A DNA stretch of 64,000 bases. Source: DASUBV01 sp036501025 (GTDB taxonomy: Bacteria; Actinomycetota; Actinomycetes; Streptosporangiales; Streptosporangiaceae). Each line of letters opens with the position of its first letter. Position 1 is the stretch's first letter. A program made the translations under genes and the position numbers. The DNA lies in contig DASYBB010000237.1 in the NCBI GenBank assembly GCA_036501025.1, positions 5,304-69,303 of the forward strand, in the 5' to 3' direction. Below the pieces are notes generated by a model. The model saw nothing but the letters and a program-made list of their open reading frames with translations. It did not search any database and was not told where the DNA came from. This document shows, piece after piece, positions 8,229-18,200 of the stretch.

Positions 8229-10487
8229 ATGTCGCACACCGCCGCTCCCCCGCCGGGCCGCCCGCGCGCCGGGCTGCTGGCCGCCCTCGGGCTGGCCTGC
8301 TACCGGCACCGCTGGGCCACCATCACGGCCTGGCTGGCCGGGCTGGCCTGCCTGATCACGCTCTGGGTCCAGTTCGGCGCGCCGTCAGCCACCAACTTCG
8401 GCACCGCCGACCCCGGCCAGACCCTGCTGAACCAGCACTTCCACCGGCAGTCCGGCGACACCCTGACCCTGGCCATCCGGTCGGCCCGGCCGATCGACGA
8501 CCCGGTCGTCCGCCGCCGGGTCACCGCCGCGCTCACCCCGTTCGCGCGCGCGGACGGCGTCAGCGAGGTGGCCAGCCCGTACTCCACGCCGGGGCAGGTC
8601 TCCCGCGACGGGCACATCGCCTTCGCATCGGTCCAGTTCTCGGTGCAAGCCAGCGGAATCTCCGGGGCGGAGACGGCGGCGCTGATGCACGACGCCACCG
8701 CGGCCTCCGGGCACGGGCTGACCTTCAGTCTGGGCGGGGACGTGGTCGACCTGGCCGAGACGCCCTACGGCGGGGCGAGCGACGGCATCGGCACGACGGC
8801 GGCCGCGATCGTGCTGCTGCTCGCGTTCGGCTCGCTGCTGGCCATGAGCCTGCCGGTGGTGACCGCACTGTTCGGCATCGGCACCGGCCTCTCGCTGATC
8901 GCGCTCATCGGGCACCTGATCCCGGCGCCGGCGTTCGGGCCGATCGTGGCCTCGCTGATCGGGCTGGGCGTCGGCGTGGACTACGCCCTGTTCCTGTTCA
9001 CGCGGTTCCGCGATGAGCTGCGGGCCGGCGCGCGGCCCGAGGATGCCCTGGCCACGACCATGCGCACGGCCGGCCGGTCGGTGCTGACCGCCGGGCTGAC
9101 CGTGGCCATCGGGATGCTCAGCCTGCTCGTGCTGCGCCAGTCCCTGCTCAACGGCGTGGCCGTGGCCGCCGCCGTGACCGTGGGCATGACGGTCCTGGCC
9201 GCGCTGACGCTGCTGCCGGCGCTGCTGCGCTGCACCGGGACCCGGCTGGCCCGTCCCGCCCGCCTCGGGCGGCTGCTGGCCCGGGGAAAGGCGCAGCGCG
9301 GCGCGATCCGTTCCGGACATGAAGGTGGCTGGGCGTACCGGTGGGCCGCGGTCATCCAGCGGCGGCCGGTGGTCGCGCTGTGCGTCGCCACGGGCGTCAT
9401 CGCCGTGCTCGCGGCGCCGGCCCTGGGCATGAAGCTGAGCTTCCCGGACGAGTCGGCGCAGGCCCGCGGCACCATGGGCTACGCCAGCTACGCCGCGATG
9501 GCCGACGGCTTCGGCCCGGGCTTCGACGCGCCGCTGATCGTCGCGGCCGAGCTGCCGGCGGGCACGACCAGCGGCACGGGCGTCGCGGCCATGGCCGCCG
9601 CAGTCCGCCACACTCCAGGCGTCGCCGCCGTGACCACGCCGGTGATCAGCCCCGACGGCCAGGCCGCGCTGCTGATCGCCTACCCGGCGACCGGGCAGCA
9701 GGACCCGGCGACCGAGGCGCTGGCCAACCGCCTGACCGGCCAGGTGCTGCCCGGCGCCACCTCCGGCACCGGGATCCGCGCCTACCTGACCGGCCCGAAC
9801 GAGGCCAACGTGACCTTCGCCAACGTCATCAGCCAGCGGCTGCCGTGGCTCATCGCGGTGGTCGTGGCGCTGTCCATGGTGCTGCTGACGGCGGTGTTCC
9901 GTTCGGTGGTCGTGGCGGTCAAGGCCGCGGTCATGAACCTGCTCTCGATCGGCGCCGCCTACGGCGTGCTGGTCCTGATCAGCCAGGACGGCTGGCTGCA
10001 CCAGCTATTCGGGTTCCCCGAGAAGGTGCCGGTGACGACCTGGGTGCCGGTGTTCCTGTTCGTGATCCTGTTCGGGCTGTCCATGGACTACGAGGTGTTC
10101 CTGATCTCGCGGATCCGCGAGGCCTACGACGCCACCGGCGACAACGCGGCGGCCGTCGCGGCCGGGCTGGCCCGCTCGGCCAAGGTGATCACGGCCGCCG
10201 CGGCCATCATGGTGGCAGTGTTCCTGTCCTTCGTGCTCGGCGCGAACGTCTCGGTCAAGCAGGTCGGACTGGGCCTGGCCGTGGCCGTCCTGATCGACGC
10301 GACCGTGGTCCGGCTGGTGCTGGTGCCCGCCGTCATGGAACTGCTGGGGAAGGCGAACTGGTGGCTGCCGCGGCCGCTGGCCCGCATCCTGCCCGGCCCG
10401 GCGCCGACCAGCCCGGATGAAGGCGGCGCGGGCGCGAACGAGCCGCCGGCCAGGAACGGCGGCCACCTCCCGGCGGGCGTAAGTTGA
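8229..10487 (+). CDS. MMPL/RND family transporter
   Basis: A 752-residue membrane protein with the RND layout: TM1 (about residues 20-45), a large extracytoplasmic loop, five TMs, then the same pattern repeated. The two conserved charged TM4/TM10 motifs are present: GLGVGVDYALFLFTRFRDEL in the first half and FGLSMDYEVFLISRIRE in the second, whose Asp-Tyr pairs carry protons. Actinobacterial MMPL proteins export lipids, siderophores or antibiotics; the cargo here is not evident. ATG 8229 is preferred to ATG 8220 because the ribosome site GCAGGAG abuts the latter but lies nine bases from the former. The ureohydrolase gene starts four bases after its stop. Confidence 0.9.
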   Translation: MSHTAAPPPGRPRAGLLAALGLACYRHRWATITAWLAGLACLITLWVQFGAPSATNFGTADPGQTLLNQHFHRQSGDTLTLAIRSARPIDDPVVRRRVTAALTPFARADGVSEVASPYSTPGQVSRDGHIAFASVQFSVQASGISGAETAALMHDATAASGHGLTFSLGGDVVDLAETPYGGASDGIGTTAAAIVLLLAFGSLLAMSLPVVTALFGIGTGLSLIALIGHLIPAPAFGPIVASLIGLGVGVDYALFLFTRFRDELRAGARPEDALATTMRTAGRSVLTAGLTVAIGMLSLLVLRQSLLNGVAVAAAVTVGMTVLAALTLLPALLRCTGTRLARPARLGRLLARGKAQRGAIRSGHEGGWAYRWAAVIQRRPVVALCVATGVIAVLAAPALGMKLSFPDESAQARGTMGYASYAAMADGFGPGFDAPLIVAAELPAGTTSGTGVAAMAAAVRHTPGVAAVTTPVISPDGQAALLIAYPATGQQDPATEALANRLTGQVLPGATSGTGIRAYLTGPNEANVTFANVISQRLPWLIAVVVALSMVLLTAVFRSVVVAVKAAVMNLLSIGAAYGVLVLISQDGWLHQLFGFPEKVPVTTWVPVFLFVILFGLSMDYEVFLISRIREAYDATGDNAAAVAAGLARSAKVITAAAAIMVAVFLSFVLGANVSVKQVGLGLAVAVLIDATVVRLVLVPAVMELLGKANWWLPRPLARILPGPAPTSPDEGGAGANEPPARNGGHLPAGVS

Positions 10488-10491
10488 GCGG

Positions 10492-11523
10492 ATGACGCGC
10501 CTTGGCGGAATGTACGGCCCGGATGCCACCTTCCTCGGCGTGAGCCGGGCCGACCTGGCCGACCCGCCGTCGTGGGCGGGCACCGACATCATGATCATCG
10601 GTGCCCCCTTCGACGGCGGGACCTCGCACCGGCCGGGGGCCCGGTTCGGCCCGCAGGCCATCCGGTTCACCGACTACCTGCCGCACGACGGCTCCCGGCC
10701 GCACCTGGCGCTGGGCGTGGACCCGCTGGCCGAGCTGCGGGTGGCCGACGCCGGCGACGTGGAGATGCCGGGCGGCGACACCGAGCTGTCGCTGCGCCGC
10801 CTGGAGGAGGCCGTGCACACCGCGAGCGCGGCCGGGGCCATCCCGGTCATCCTCGGCGGCGATCACACCATCGCGCTGCCGGACGCGACCGGGGTGGCCC
10901 GGCACGTCGGCTGGGGCCGGCTGTCGATGATCCACTTTGACGCGCACGCCGACACCGGCGACACCCAGTTCGGCGCGCTGCACGGGCATGGCACGCCGAT
11001 GCGGCGGCTGATCGAGTCAGGCGCGGTGCGCGGGGACCGGTTCCTGCAGGTCGGGCTGCGCGGGTACTGGCCGGAGCCCGAGACGCTGGCCTGGATGGCG
11101 GCCCAGCGGATGCGCAGCTTCGAGATGACCGAGGTCGTCACCCGCGGGCTGGACGAGTGCCTGACCGAGGCCTTCGCGATCTCGACCGACGAATGCGACG
11201 GGGTGTTCCTGTCCGTCGACGTGGACGTGGTCGACCCGGGCATGGCGCCCGGCACCGGGACGCCGGAGCCGGGCGGCCTGACCAGCCGCCAGCTGCTGGA
11301 CGCGGTCCGGCGGATCGCGATGGAGCTGCCGGTGGCCGGGATCGACATCGTCGAGGTGGCGCCGCCGTACGACCACGCCGAGGTCACGGCGTACCTGGCC
11401 AACCGGGTCGTGCTGGAGGCACTGTCGGGGATCGCCTGGCGGCGGAAGGCGCAGCGGGCGGCCGCCCCGGGCGGCGGGGTGCCGCCCCGCCGCCCGGAGT
11501 CTCCGCTGCTGGACGGGCGCTAG
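10492..11523 (+). CDS. Agmatinase/ureohydrolase family enzyme
   Basis: A 343-residue arginase-fold hydrolase. Metal-binding motifs are intact: GGDHTIALPD, FDAHADTGD and SVDVDVVDPGMAPGTGTPEP. The family removes urea (or cleaves related guanidino groups) using a binuclear metal centre. The overall pattern (FDGGTSHRPGARFGP at the N-terminus) fits agmatinase or guanidinobutyrase best, but guanidinase or proclavaminate-type enzymes share it, so I leave the symbol blank. The C-terminal 20 residues are a Pro/Arg/Gly-rich extension. It sits four bases after the MMPL gene, so both are probably on one transcript; the LysR gene follows with its own promoter. Confidence 0.85.
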   Translation: MTRLGGMYGPDATFLGVSRADLADPPSWAGTDIMIIGAPFDGGTSHRPGARFGPQAIRFTDYLPHDGSRPHLALGVDPLAELRVADAGDVEMPGGDTELSLRRLEEAVHTASAAGAIPVILGGDHTIALPDATGVARHVGWGRLSMIHFDAHADTGDTQFGALHGHGTPMRRLIESGAVRGDRFLQVGLRGYWPEPETLAWMAAQRMRSFEMTEVVTRGLDECLTEAFAISTDECDGVFLSVDVDVVDPGMAPGTGTPEPGGLTSRQLLDAVRRIAMELPVAGIDIVEVAPPYDHAEVTAYLANRVVLEALSGIAWRRKAQRAAAPGGGVPPRRPESPLLDGR

Positions 11524-11569
11524 CGCGCCGCGGCAGTTCAGCGGCCTTGAATAGGCCGGCGCGGGATGC

Positions 11570-11606
11570 CTGACCTAAAGCATCGAGCCGACCTATAGTT
11601 GACCCA
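11570..11606 (+). promoter_or_regulatory. Promoter of the LysR gene, predicted leaderless
   Basis: -35-like CTGACC at 11570-11575, 18-base spacer, -10 TATAGT at 11594-11599. The expected start site falls on or next to the ATG at 11606, and no Shine-Dalgarno sequence precedes that ATG, so the message is probably leaderless. Confidence 0.5.
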
Positions 11607-12514
11607 TGCTGGACGTGATCAGGCTCCGGGTGCTGGTCGCCGTGGCCCGGCACGGTTCGGTCACGGCGGCGGCCCGCGCGCTCAACTACGCCCAGCCCTC
11701 GATCAGCCACCACATCGCCCGGCTGGAGGCCGAGACCGGCGCGCGGCTGCTGCAGCGGGCCGGCCGCGGGGTGCGCCTGACCGACGCCGGCCGCCTGCTG
11801 GCCGAGCGGGCCGAGGAGATCATCGGCCGCCTGGACGCGGCCGAGGCGGAACTCGCGGCGCACGTCGGGCTGCGCGAGGGCCGGGTCCGCCTGGCCGCGT
11901 TCCCGTCCGCGCTCGGCACCATCGTCCCGGCCGCCGCGGCGCGGCTGGAGGTGGAGACGCCCGGCATGGACCTCATGCTGACCGAGGCCGAGCCGCCCGA
12001 GGCGCTGCGGATGCTCCGGGCCGGCTACGTCGACGTGGCCCTGGTCTTCCAGCACTACCAGGCGGGCACCGACGCGCAGCCGCCCAGCCCGGCCGAGCAG
12101 GGGACCCGCGGCCGGCTGCTGCTCGACGAGCCCGTGCACCTGGTCACGCCCGCCCGCGACGGCCCCGACGACGGCGCGAAACTGGCCGACTATGCCGAGC
12201 ACCGGTGGATCGCCGGCTGCGAGCGGTGCCGCAGCTACCTGATCCGGCAGTGCTCGCTGGCGGGCTTCACGCCCAAGGTCGCCTTCACCACCGACGATTA
12301 CGTGGCGGTCCAGGCGCTGGTCGCGGCCGGACTCGGCGTCACCACGCTGCCCGGCCTGTGCCTGCGGGCCGCCCGGCACCCGGGGATCACGGTCACCGAC
12401 CTGCCCGGCGCGCGGCGGCACGTCTTCGCGGTGACCTACGGGGATCCGCCGGACCCGCCCGCCACCGCCCGGCTGCTGGAGGTCCTGAGCGAGACCGCGA
12501 CCGTCCCGGCCTGA
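11606..12514 (+). CDS. LysR family transcriptional regulator
   Basis: A 302-residue LysR protein. The N-terminal winged HTH (residues 1-60) reads VAVARHGSVTAAARALNYAQ followed by PSISHHIARLEAETGARLLQ. Residues about 90-295 form the periplasmic-binding-like effector domain. The DNA-binding helix is typical and intact. It lies 82 bases after the ureohydrolase gene, on the same strand, and just before a convergent acyl-CoA synthetase; the regulated gene and effector are not evident from sequence. Confidence 0.9.
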   Translation: MLDVIRLRVLVAVARHGSVTAAARALNYAQPSISHHIARLEAETGARLLQRAGRGVRLTDAGRLLAERAEEIIGRLDAAEAELAAHVGLREGRVRLAAFPSALGTIVPAAAARLEVETPGMDLMLTEAEPPEALRMLRAGYVDVALVFQHYQAGTDAQPPSPAEQGTRGRLLLDEPVHLVTPARDGPDDGAKLADYAEHRWIAGCERCRSYLIRQCSLAGFTPKVAFTTDDYVAVQALVAAGLGVTTLPGLCLRAARHPGITVTDLPGARRHVFAVTYGDPPDPPATARLLEVLSETATVPA

Positions 12515-12523
12515 GCCCGGCCG

Positions 12524-14065
12524 TCAGATGGCGCTGTCGCGGCCCTGCCAGTACGGCTCGCGCAGCTTGCGCTTGAGCAGCTTGCCGCTCGGGTCGCGGG
12601 GCAGCTCGGCGGTGAAGTCGATGGACTTCGGCCACTTCATCCGGGACAGGCGGCCATCGAGCGTGGCCAGGATCTCGGCGGCCAGCTCATCCCCCGGCGC
12701 CGCGCCCGGCAGCGGCTCGACGACGGCCTTGACCTGCTCGCCCCAGTCCGGGTCCGGGATGCCGAACACGGCCACGTCCGCGACCTTGGGATGCATGATG
12801 ATCTCGGCCTCGATCTCGGCCGGGTAGATATTGGCCCCGCCCGAGATGATCATGTCGACCTTGCGGTCGCACAGGAACAGGAAGCCGTCCTCGTCCAGGT
12901 ACCCGATGTCCCCGACGGTGAAGAACCCGTCCCGGCGGGACTCCGCCGTCTTCTCCGGGGCGCCCTTGTACTCGAACTCGGCCAGGCCCATCTTCATGTA
13001 GATCGTGCCCGGGCAGCCCGTCGCGCACGGCTGCCCGTCGTCGTCGGCGATCATGACCTCGCTGATCGGCCACGCCGTCCCGACCGTGCCGGGGTGGGCC
13101 AGCCAGTCCTGGGGCGTGGCCAGCGTGCCGCCGCCCTCCGTGGCCGCGTAGTACTCGTACACGCACGGCCCCCACCACTCCAGCATGGCCCGCTTGATCC
13201 CGGCCGGGCAGGGCGCGGCCGCGTGCAGCAGCCACCGCATGGACGACACGTCATAATGAGCGCGCGTTTCCTCCGGCAGCGAGAGCATTCGCTTGAACTG
13301 GGTCGGAACCATGTGCGTGTTCGTGACGTGGTAGCGGTCGACCAGGGCCAGCGTCTGCTCGGCGTCCCACGCGTCCATGCACACCACCGTGTGGCCGAGG
13401 TGCAGCGCGCTGCCGCCGAACACCGTGACGGCGGTGTGGTAGATCGGCGAGGTCACCAGGTGCACGTTGGGCGGGCCGTCGGCGACGCCGAACAGCTGCG
13501 GCAGCGCCGCGCCGAGGTCCGCCGCGTCCTCCGGGCTGAGGCCGGACAGGGCGCGGCGGACGCCCTTCGGGCGCCCGGTAGTGCCCGAGGTGTAGTGCAT
13601 CGTGGTGCCCGCGGTCCGCTCGGCCGGGGCCGACGCCGGCTGGCCGGCCAGCAAATCCTCGGCCGGCGCCGCGCCCGGGACGTCGCCGTAGCCGAACCGG
13701 ATGCCCGGCGGCAGTTCCGCCAGGTCCGCGGCGGCCACCCCGAGCCCCGCGAACCGCTCGGCCACGAAGAACGCCCTGGCCTCGGCGTCGGTGAGGATAT
13801 AGGCCAGCTCCGGCGCGGCGAAGTGCCAGTTCAGCGGGGTGAGGTACCAGCCGCCCTGAGCCGCGGCCAGCATGACCTCGAACGCCGCGGCGCCGTTGGG
13901 CAGCAGCGCGGCGATCCCGTCGCCGGGCCGCAGCCCGCGGGCCTGCAGCCCGCTGGTCAGCCGGTTCACCCGGCTGAGCAGGTCGCCGGCCGTGACCTGC
14001 GTGCCGTCCGGCTCGACGACGGCGATCCAGCTCGGATCAGCCGCGGCCCGAACCCAGAAGCTCAC
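12524..14065 (-). CDS. Acyl-CoA synthetase, FadD4-like
   Basis: A 513-residue adenylate-forming enzyme that would activate a fatty or other carboxylic acid to the CoA thioester. Motifs: P-loop YTSGTTGRPKGVRR (about residue 160), YYAATEGGG, GFFTVGDIGYLDEDGFLFLC and the C-terminal lysine motif PSGKLLKRKLREPY. Start GTG 14065 has GGGAGG six bases upstream. It is 28 bases after the DUF3068 gene in the same direction and is the last gene of the minus-strand envelope operon. In M. tuberculosis fadD4 (Rv0214) lies in the same genomic neighbourhood as Rv0227c and aftD, which supports the FadD4-like label; acyl chain preference cannot be read. Confidence 0.85.
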   Translation of the reverse strand: MSFWVRAAADPSWIAVVEPDGTQVTAGDLLSRVNRLTSGLQARGLRPGDGIAALLPNGAAAFEVMLAAAQGGWYLTPLNWHFAAPELAYILTDAEARAFFVAERFAGLGVAAADLAELPPGIRFGYGDVPGAAPAEDLLAGQPASAPAERTAGTTMHYTSGTTGRPKGVRRALSGLSPEDAADLGAALPQLFGVADGPPNVHLVTSPIYHTAVTVFGGSALHLGHTVVCMDAWDAEQTLALVDRYHVTNTHMVPTQFKRMLSLPEETRAHYDVSSMRWLLHAAAPCPAGIKRAMLEWWGPCVYEYYAATEGGGTLATPQDWLAHPGTVGTAWPISEVMIADDDGQPCATGCPGTIYMKMGLAEFEYKGAPEKTAESRRDGFFTVGDIGYLDEDGFLFLCDRKVDMIISGGANIYPAEIEAEIIMHPKVADVAVFGIPDPDWGEQVKAVVEPLPGAAPGDELAAEILATLDGRLSRMKWPKSIDFTAELPRDPSGKLLKRKLREPYWQGRDSAI

Positions 14066-14093
14066 CGGTTACCTCCCGCAGCGGCCGGCGTCA

Positions 14094-15056
14094 TTACCGG
14101 GCCATGTCCTCGACTTCGTCGTCATCGTAGGCCGGCACCCACGGCTCCGGGGACCGCAGGACCAGCGTGATCCCGATGGCCAGCGCGATGAGCCCGAGCA
14201 GGATGCCGATCAGGGAAATGGTGAACTGGATCAGGTTGATCTTGGAGTGCTGCTGCACCGAGCTCGCCACCGCGGCCTGAACGCTGGGGGCCGTCTCCGA
14301 CAGGGTGCCGCCCAGCAGGACAAGCTGCTCGGCCGGGGTGGCGCCCTGCAGTTCCACCGTCTGGTTCATCGTCACGTCGACGGTCGCGCCGGTGAGCGGG
14401 TCGACCCAGTAGGTGTTGGTCGCAGTGAGCGACTCGGGCAGCGTCACGGTGGCCTGCTGCGGCTCCCCGACCAGCGAGCCGGGCAGCGTCTGCTGGCCGA
14501 ACCGCTGGTGATCCACGTGCTCGACGAACTTGTCGACGGACAGTCCGTCGATGGTCCCCGTTCCGGCGAACTGGAAGGTGGCCGGAGCGAGCAGGGTCGC
14601 GTCGAAGACCTGGTACGACTTGTGCTGGGTGCCGAACGGGAACATGAAGCCCTGGCCCGACTGGCGGACCCTGCTGTCCGAGCCGACCGAGGCGGCGCAG
14701 CAGCTCACCAGCAGCCCGGTGCGGCGGTCGAACGCCGAGCGCTGGCTGATGTACTGGATTGCCGTGTGATTCGTGGTGTCCTCGATGGCCGTAAATGCGC
14801 CCCACACGGCGACCGAGGACGAGCCGGACGGCACATCGCCCTCGATGGTCTTGACGGCCGTGGCGTCGACATCCTTGAACTCGCGCAGCAGGGACGGGCT
14901 GAAGTAGGTGATGCCGGTCCCGGACAAGGTCGTGACCGAGTACTCGTTCAGCGGGTACTTGAGCACCTGGCCGGGCACCCAGTACCGCATGAGCAGCCCG
15001 AACACCAGCAGGAACGCACCAAGCCCGGTAACCGTAAGGCCGACGACACGGCGCAT
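14094..15056 (-). CDS. DUF3068 (PorA-family) membrane-anchored protein
   Basis: A 320-residue protein with an N-terminal signal/anchor (VVGLTVTGLGAFLLVFGLLM) and a second TM near the C-terminus (INLIQFTISLIGILLGLIAL), followed by a short acidic cytosolic tail. The large central part should be outside the membrane and shows the family's YWVDPLTGATVDV and YPLNEYSVTTLSG stretches. This matches DUF3068, the family of Rv0227c, conserved in actinobacteria beside envelope glycan genes. No enzymatic motif is visible. It sits between aftD and the FadD4-like gene in one operon. Confidence 0.85.
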   Translation of the reverse strand: MRRVVGLTVTGLGAFLLVFGLLMRYWVPGQVLKYPLNEYSVTTLSGTGITYFSPSLLREFKDVDATAVKTIEGDVPSGSSSVAVWGAFTAIEDTTNHTAIQYISQRSAFDRRTGLLVSCCAASVGSDSRVRQSGQGFMFPFGTQHKSYQVFDATLLAPATFQFAGTGTIDGLSVDKFVEHVDHQRFGQQTLPGSLVGEPQQATVTLPESLTATNTYWVDPLTGATVDVTMNQTVELQGATPAEQLVLLGGTLSETAPSVQAAVASSVQQHSKINLIQFTISLIGILLGLIALAIGITLVLRSPEPWVPAYDDDEVEDMAR

Positions 15057-15215
15057 GGATCCTCCACGGCGACATTGCTCAGCGTCGGCGAGTCCGGGAC
15101 TGCGCCTGAATTCCGACGAGTGACCGACAGCGTACTCATGCCGGTCCGGTTCCGTACGTTATCAGGACACGGCCGCAGAACAGCTGATTAGCGCAGGACT
15201 GAGTGGTCCGGGCAT

Positions 15216-18200
15216 TCATGATTGTTTCGTGCCCGATCGGATCCGGTCGCGAAGTTTCCCGGCCGGGTGCCGCACGGCCGGGCGGGCGGCGGGCGGGCCG
15301 GGATGTCGCACGGCCGGCATCAGCGCGGCGGCCAGCGCGGTCAGCGCACACGCCTGGGCCGCCGCGCTGAACGCGCCAGCACCGAGCGCGGCCGGGTTGG
15401 CCGCGGTCGTGGTGATGACGCCGGCCGCCATGATGGCGGCGGCGGCCACCGCGGGCAGCCATCGGGCCCGCCACCAGGCGACCGCGGCCAGGACCGGGAC
15501 CACGACGGCGACCGGGCCGCCCGCGACGAAGATCAGCGCGGTCAGCGCCGCGACGCAGGCCCAGGTCCCGCCGGCGGCGGCGGTGCCGGGCGGCCGCGGT
15601 GCCGGGCGGACGGCCGCGGGCGCACTGCCGGGGACGGGCGCACCGCCGGGCGCGGGCGCACTGCCGGGCGCGGGCGCACCGCCGGGCGCGGGCGCACTGC
15701 CCGGCGCGGGCGCACTGGCGGGCGCGGGCGCACTGCCGGGCGCGGGCGCACTGCCGGGGACACGGGCGGCTGGCGGCGGGCCGGGCCGGCGCCACCAGCG
15801 GCGCGGGAGGGCGGCGGTGAGCAGGAGGAGGACGCCGAGGGCGGCGGCGGCCAGCAGCAGGTGGTAGAAGCCGTCGGGAGCGTAGGTCAGCGCGACGACG
15901 CCGCCGCGGCCGGCGGGCAGGACGTAGCCCTGCTGCCAGCCGTCAAGCGTCGCGGGCGCCAGGCGGCGGCCATTCAGGGTGGCCACCCAGCCAGGGTTGG
16001 CGTTCTGGTGGATCTCCAGGTACGACGCTGGGCCGGCCGCCACCCGCACGGACCGGCGGTCGGCTTGCCACGTGATGACCCGCATGGGCCGGCCGCCCGT
16101 GGCGGGCGCCCCGGATGCGACATGACCGTGAGGTTGCTGCTGCTCTAGCAGCAGCGACTGTACGTTCACGTCGTTGCTCCGGGGCGGACGTCCCGACCCG
16201 GCCCGACCGGAGCCTCCGCCGCGAGCCGCGCTGGCCGCGCTGCCGGGACCGCCGGTGAGGGTGAGGCTGGTGAGGGCGAAGGGGTCGGGCGCCGCGGCGG
16301 TCAGCATGTGCCGGCCGGACGGCAGGCTCACGCCGGACGCGAACCGTGATCCGGATGCCCGGACCTGACGGGGCAGGCACGGCTGGAGCTGGACGGGGCG
16401 GAAGTTGATGAGGGCGGCGACCTGGCCGGTGACGGCGGTGGGGTAGGCGCGGCCGTCGATGGTGAGGGCTGGGCCCTGGCCGCACGGGAGGGTGAACGAG
16501 GCGGCCGGGTCGGGGAGAGCCGGGCGCAGGCCGGCCAGGGCGGGGATGGTCAGGCGGCCGAGCGCGATGGGCAGCCGGCCGCGCTGGGCGGCGGCGGCCG
16601 CGCTGGCGGGCTCGCTGGCCGGGAAGCTGATGTCGAGCTGGTCGGTCACCAGCGGCGGGGACAGGGTAACCAGGCCGCCGAAGCCGACGGCCCCGTCCCG
16701 GACGCCGGCCGGGCTGCTGACCCGGACGCGCTGCGGGAAGGCGCCGACCCCGGCGTCCGGGGCCAGGGTCAGGTCGGCGATCCGCCGGTCGCCGGTCCAG
16801 CTGAGCCGGAGCACGGGATGCGCGGACCCCGCGATCCACGGCCCGGACGCGGCGCTGGTCGACGCGGCCGTCGCGGACGCGGCGCCCGGCCAGACAGAGC
16901 TCCCGGACGCGGTGGCGGCGGAGGCGGTGCCGGGTGGCGAGGGGCCTAGAAGCTCGGCGGGGGCGAGGGCGGGGAGGGAGCCGAGGGTGCTGGTCGCGGT
17001 TACCTGGAGCTGGCCGGGACCGGGCGGGGTGAGGCGGCGCAGCAGGGCGGTGAGGGCGGGGCCGGGGAGGGCCATCGCTGTCGCGGTCATCCGGAGCGGG
17101 GCGGCTGTGGTGGTGGTGAAGGCCCTGGCCAGCGGCGGGTAGGCGGCGGCGCTGCCCAGCAGGGCCGGGGACGGCAACTGCTGGGCGAAGGAGAACGTCT
17201 GCACGGGGGCGCGCTGGCCGGCCGGGTCCGGGGCGGGCCGCAGCAGGCGCTGCACGCGTACCCCGGGGATCAGCACGTCGCTGATCCCGGCGCCCAGGCC
17301 GGCGTTGACCCCCTCGACCGTGGATCGCGTGGTGCGCGTGATGGTGACCCGCAGCCACCGGGTGACGCCGGCCGGGATGCGGAGCGGCTGGACCGCGCTG
17401 GTGCGCCGCAGCACGGTCGACGCCCGCCCGGCGGCGGTGCTGACCGTCACGCGGGTCGGCACCGGGCGCGCGGCAAGGTCGGTCAGGAGCCGGATTCCGG
17501 CGCTCGCGGTCAGCGTCCGCCGGCGGCCGAAGGTGACCTGGAGCCACTGCCCCGTCGCGCGGGGGACGCCGACGGTCCAGGCCGTCGCCCGGTCGCCGTC
17601 GAAGGCGTTGACCGGGTCGTACTGCGGCGCCTCGGTCAGCCAGGAGCCGGCCGAGGAGGCCGTGACGTCGGCGGCGCCGGACAGCACGGCGACCGTCTGC
17701 AGCCCGGCCGGCACCGGGAGCAGCTGCCGGGGCGGGCCGCCCGGGTCGCCGAGCTGCTCGTCGGGCGGGTTGACCTGCGTCGCGGTGTAGGTCTCCGAGA
17801 CGTTGCCGCTGATCAGCCCGAACACGCTGTCGGCCCGGCGCGCGCCGTCGGTCACGGCCCGCTGCGCGGGCGCGGTGAGCGGCGGCCCGCCGGTGCCGGC
17901 CACCACGGCCGGGCGGCCGCCCAGGACGCCCTGTCCGGCCAGCTGCAGGAGCGCGTCCGGGCCGCCATCGACCAGGACGGCCTGGCTGGCCGGCTGGACC
18001 TGGGCCGGCCCGGGCGCGGGGCGGCCGGCCGCGGCGTAGACCTCGACGGCCGGGTAGGCCGCGGCGGCGCCGGGCAGCCGGGCCAGGACGGCGGCGCTGA
18101 CCGCGGCCGCCGCGCCGGGCGGGGTGACCGGGATCCGCGGGCCGAAGGCAGCCACCCGGCGGAACCCCGACTGGGCCAGCGTCGCGTGCACGACCTGCGG

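Noticed and set aside
15599..15768. Regular short repeats in aftD considered as a CRISPR array
   Set aside because: Units are contiguous with no spacers and lie in frame inside a coding gene.
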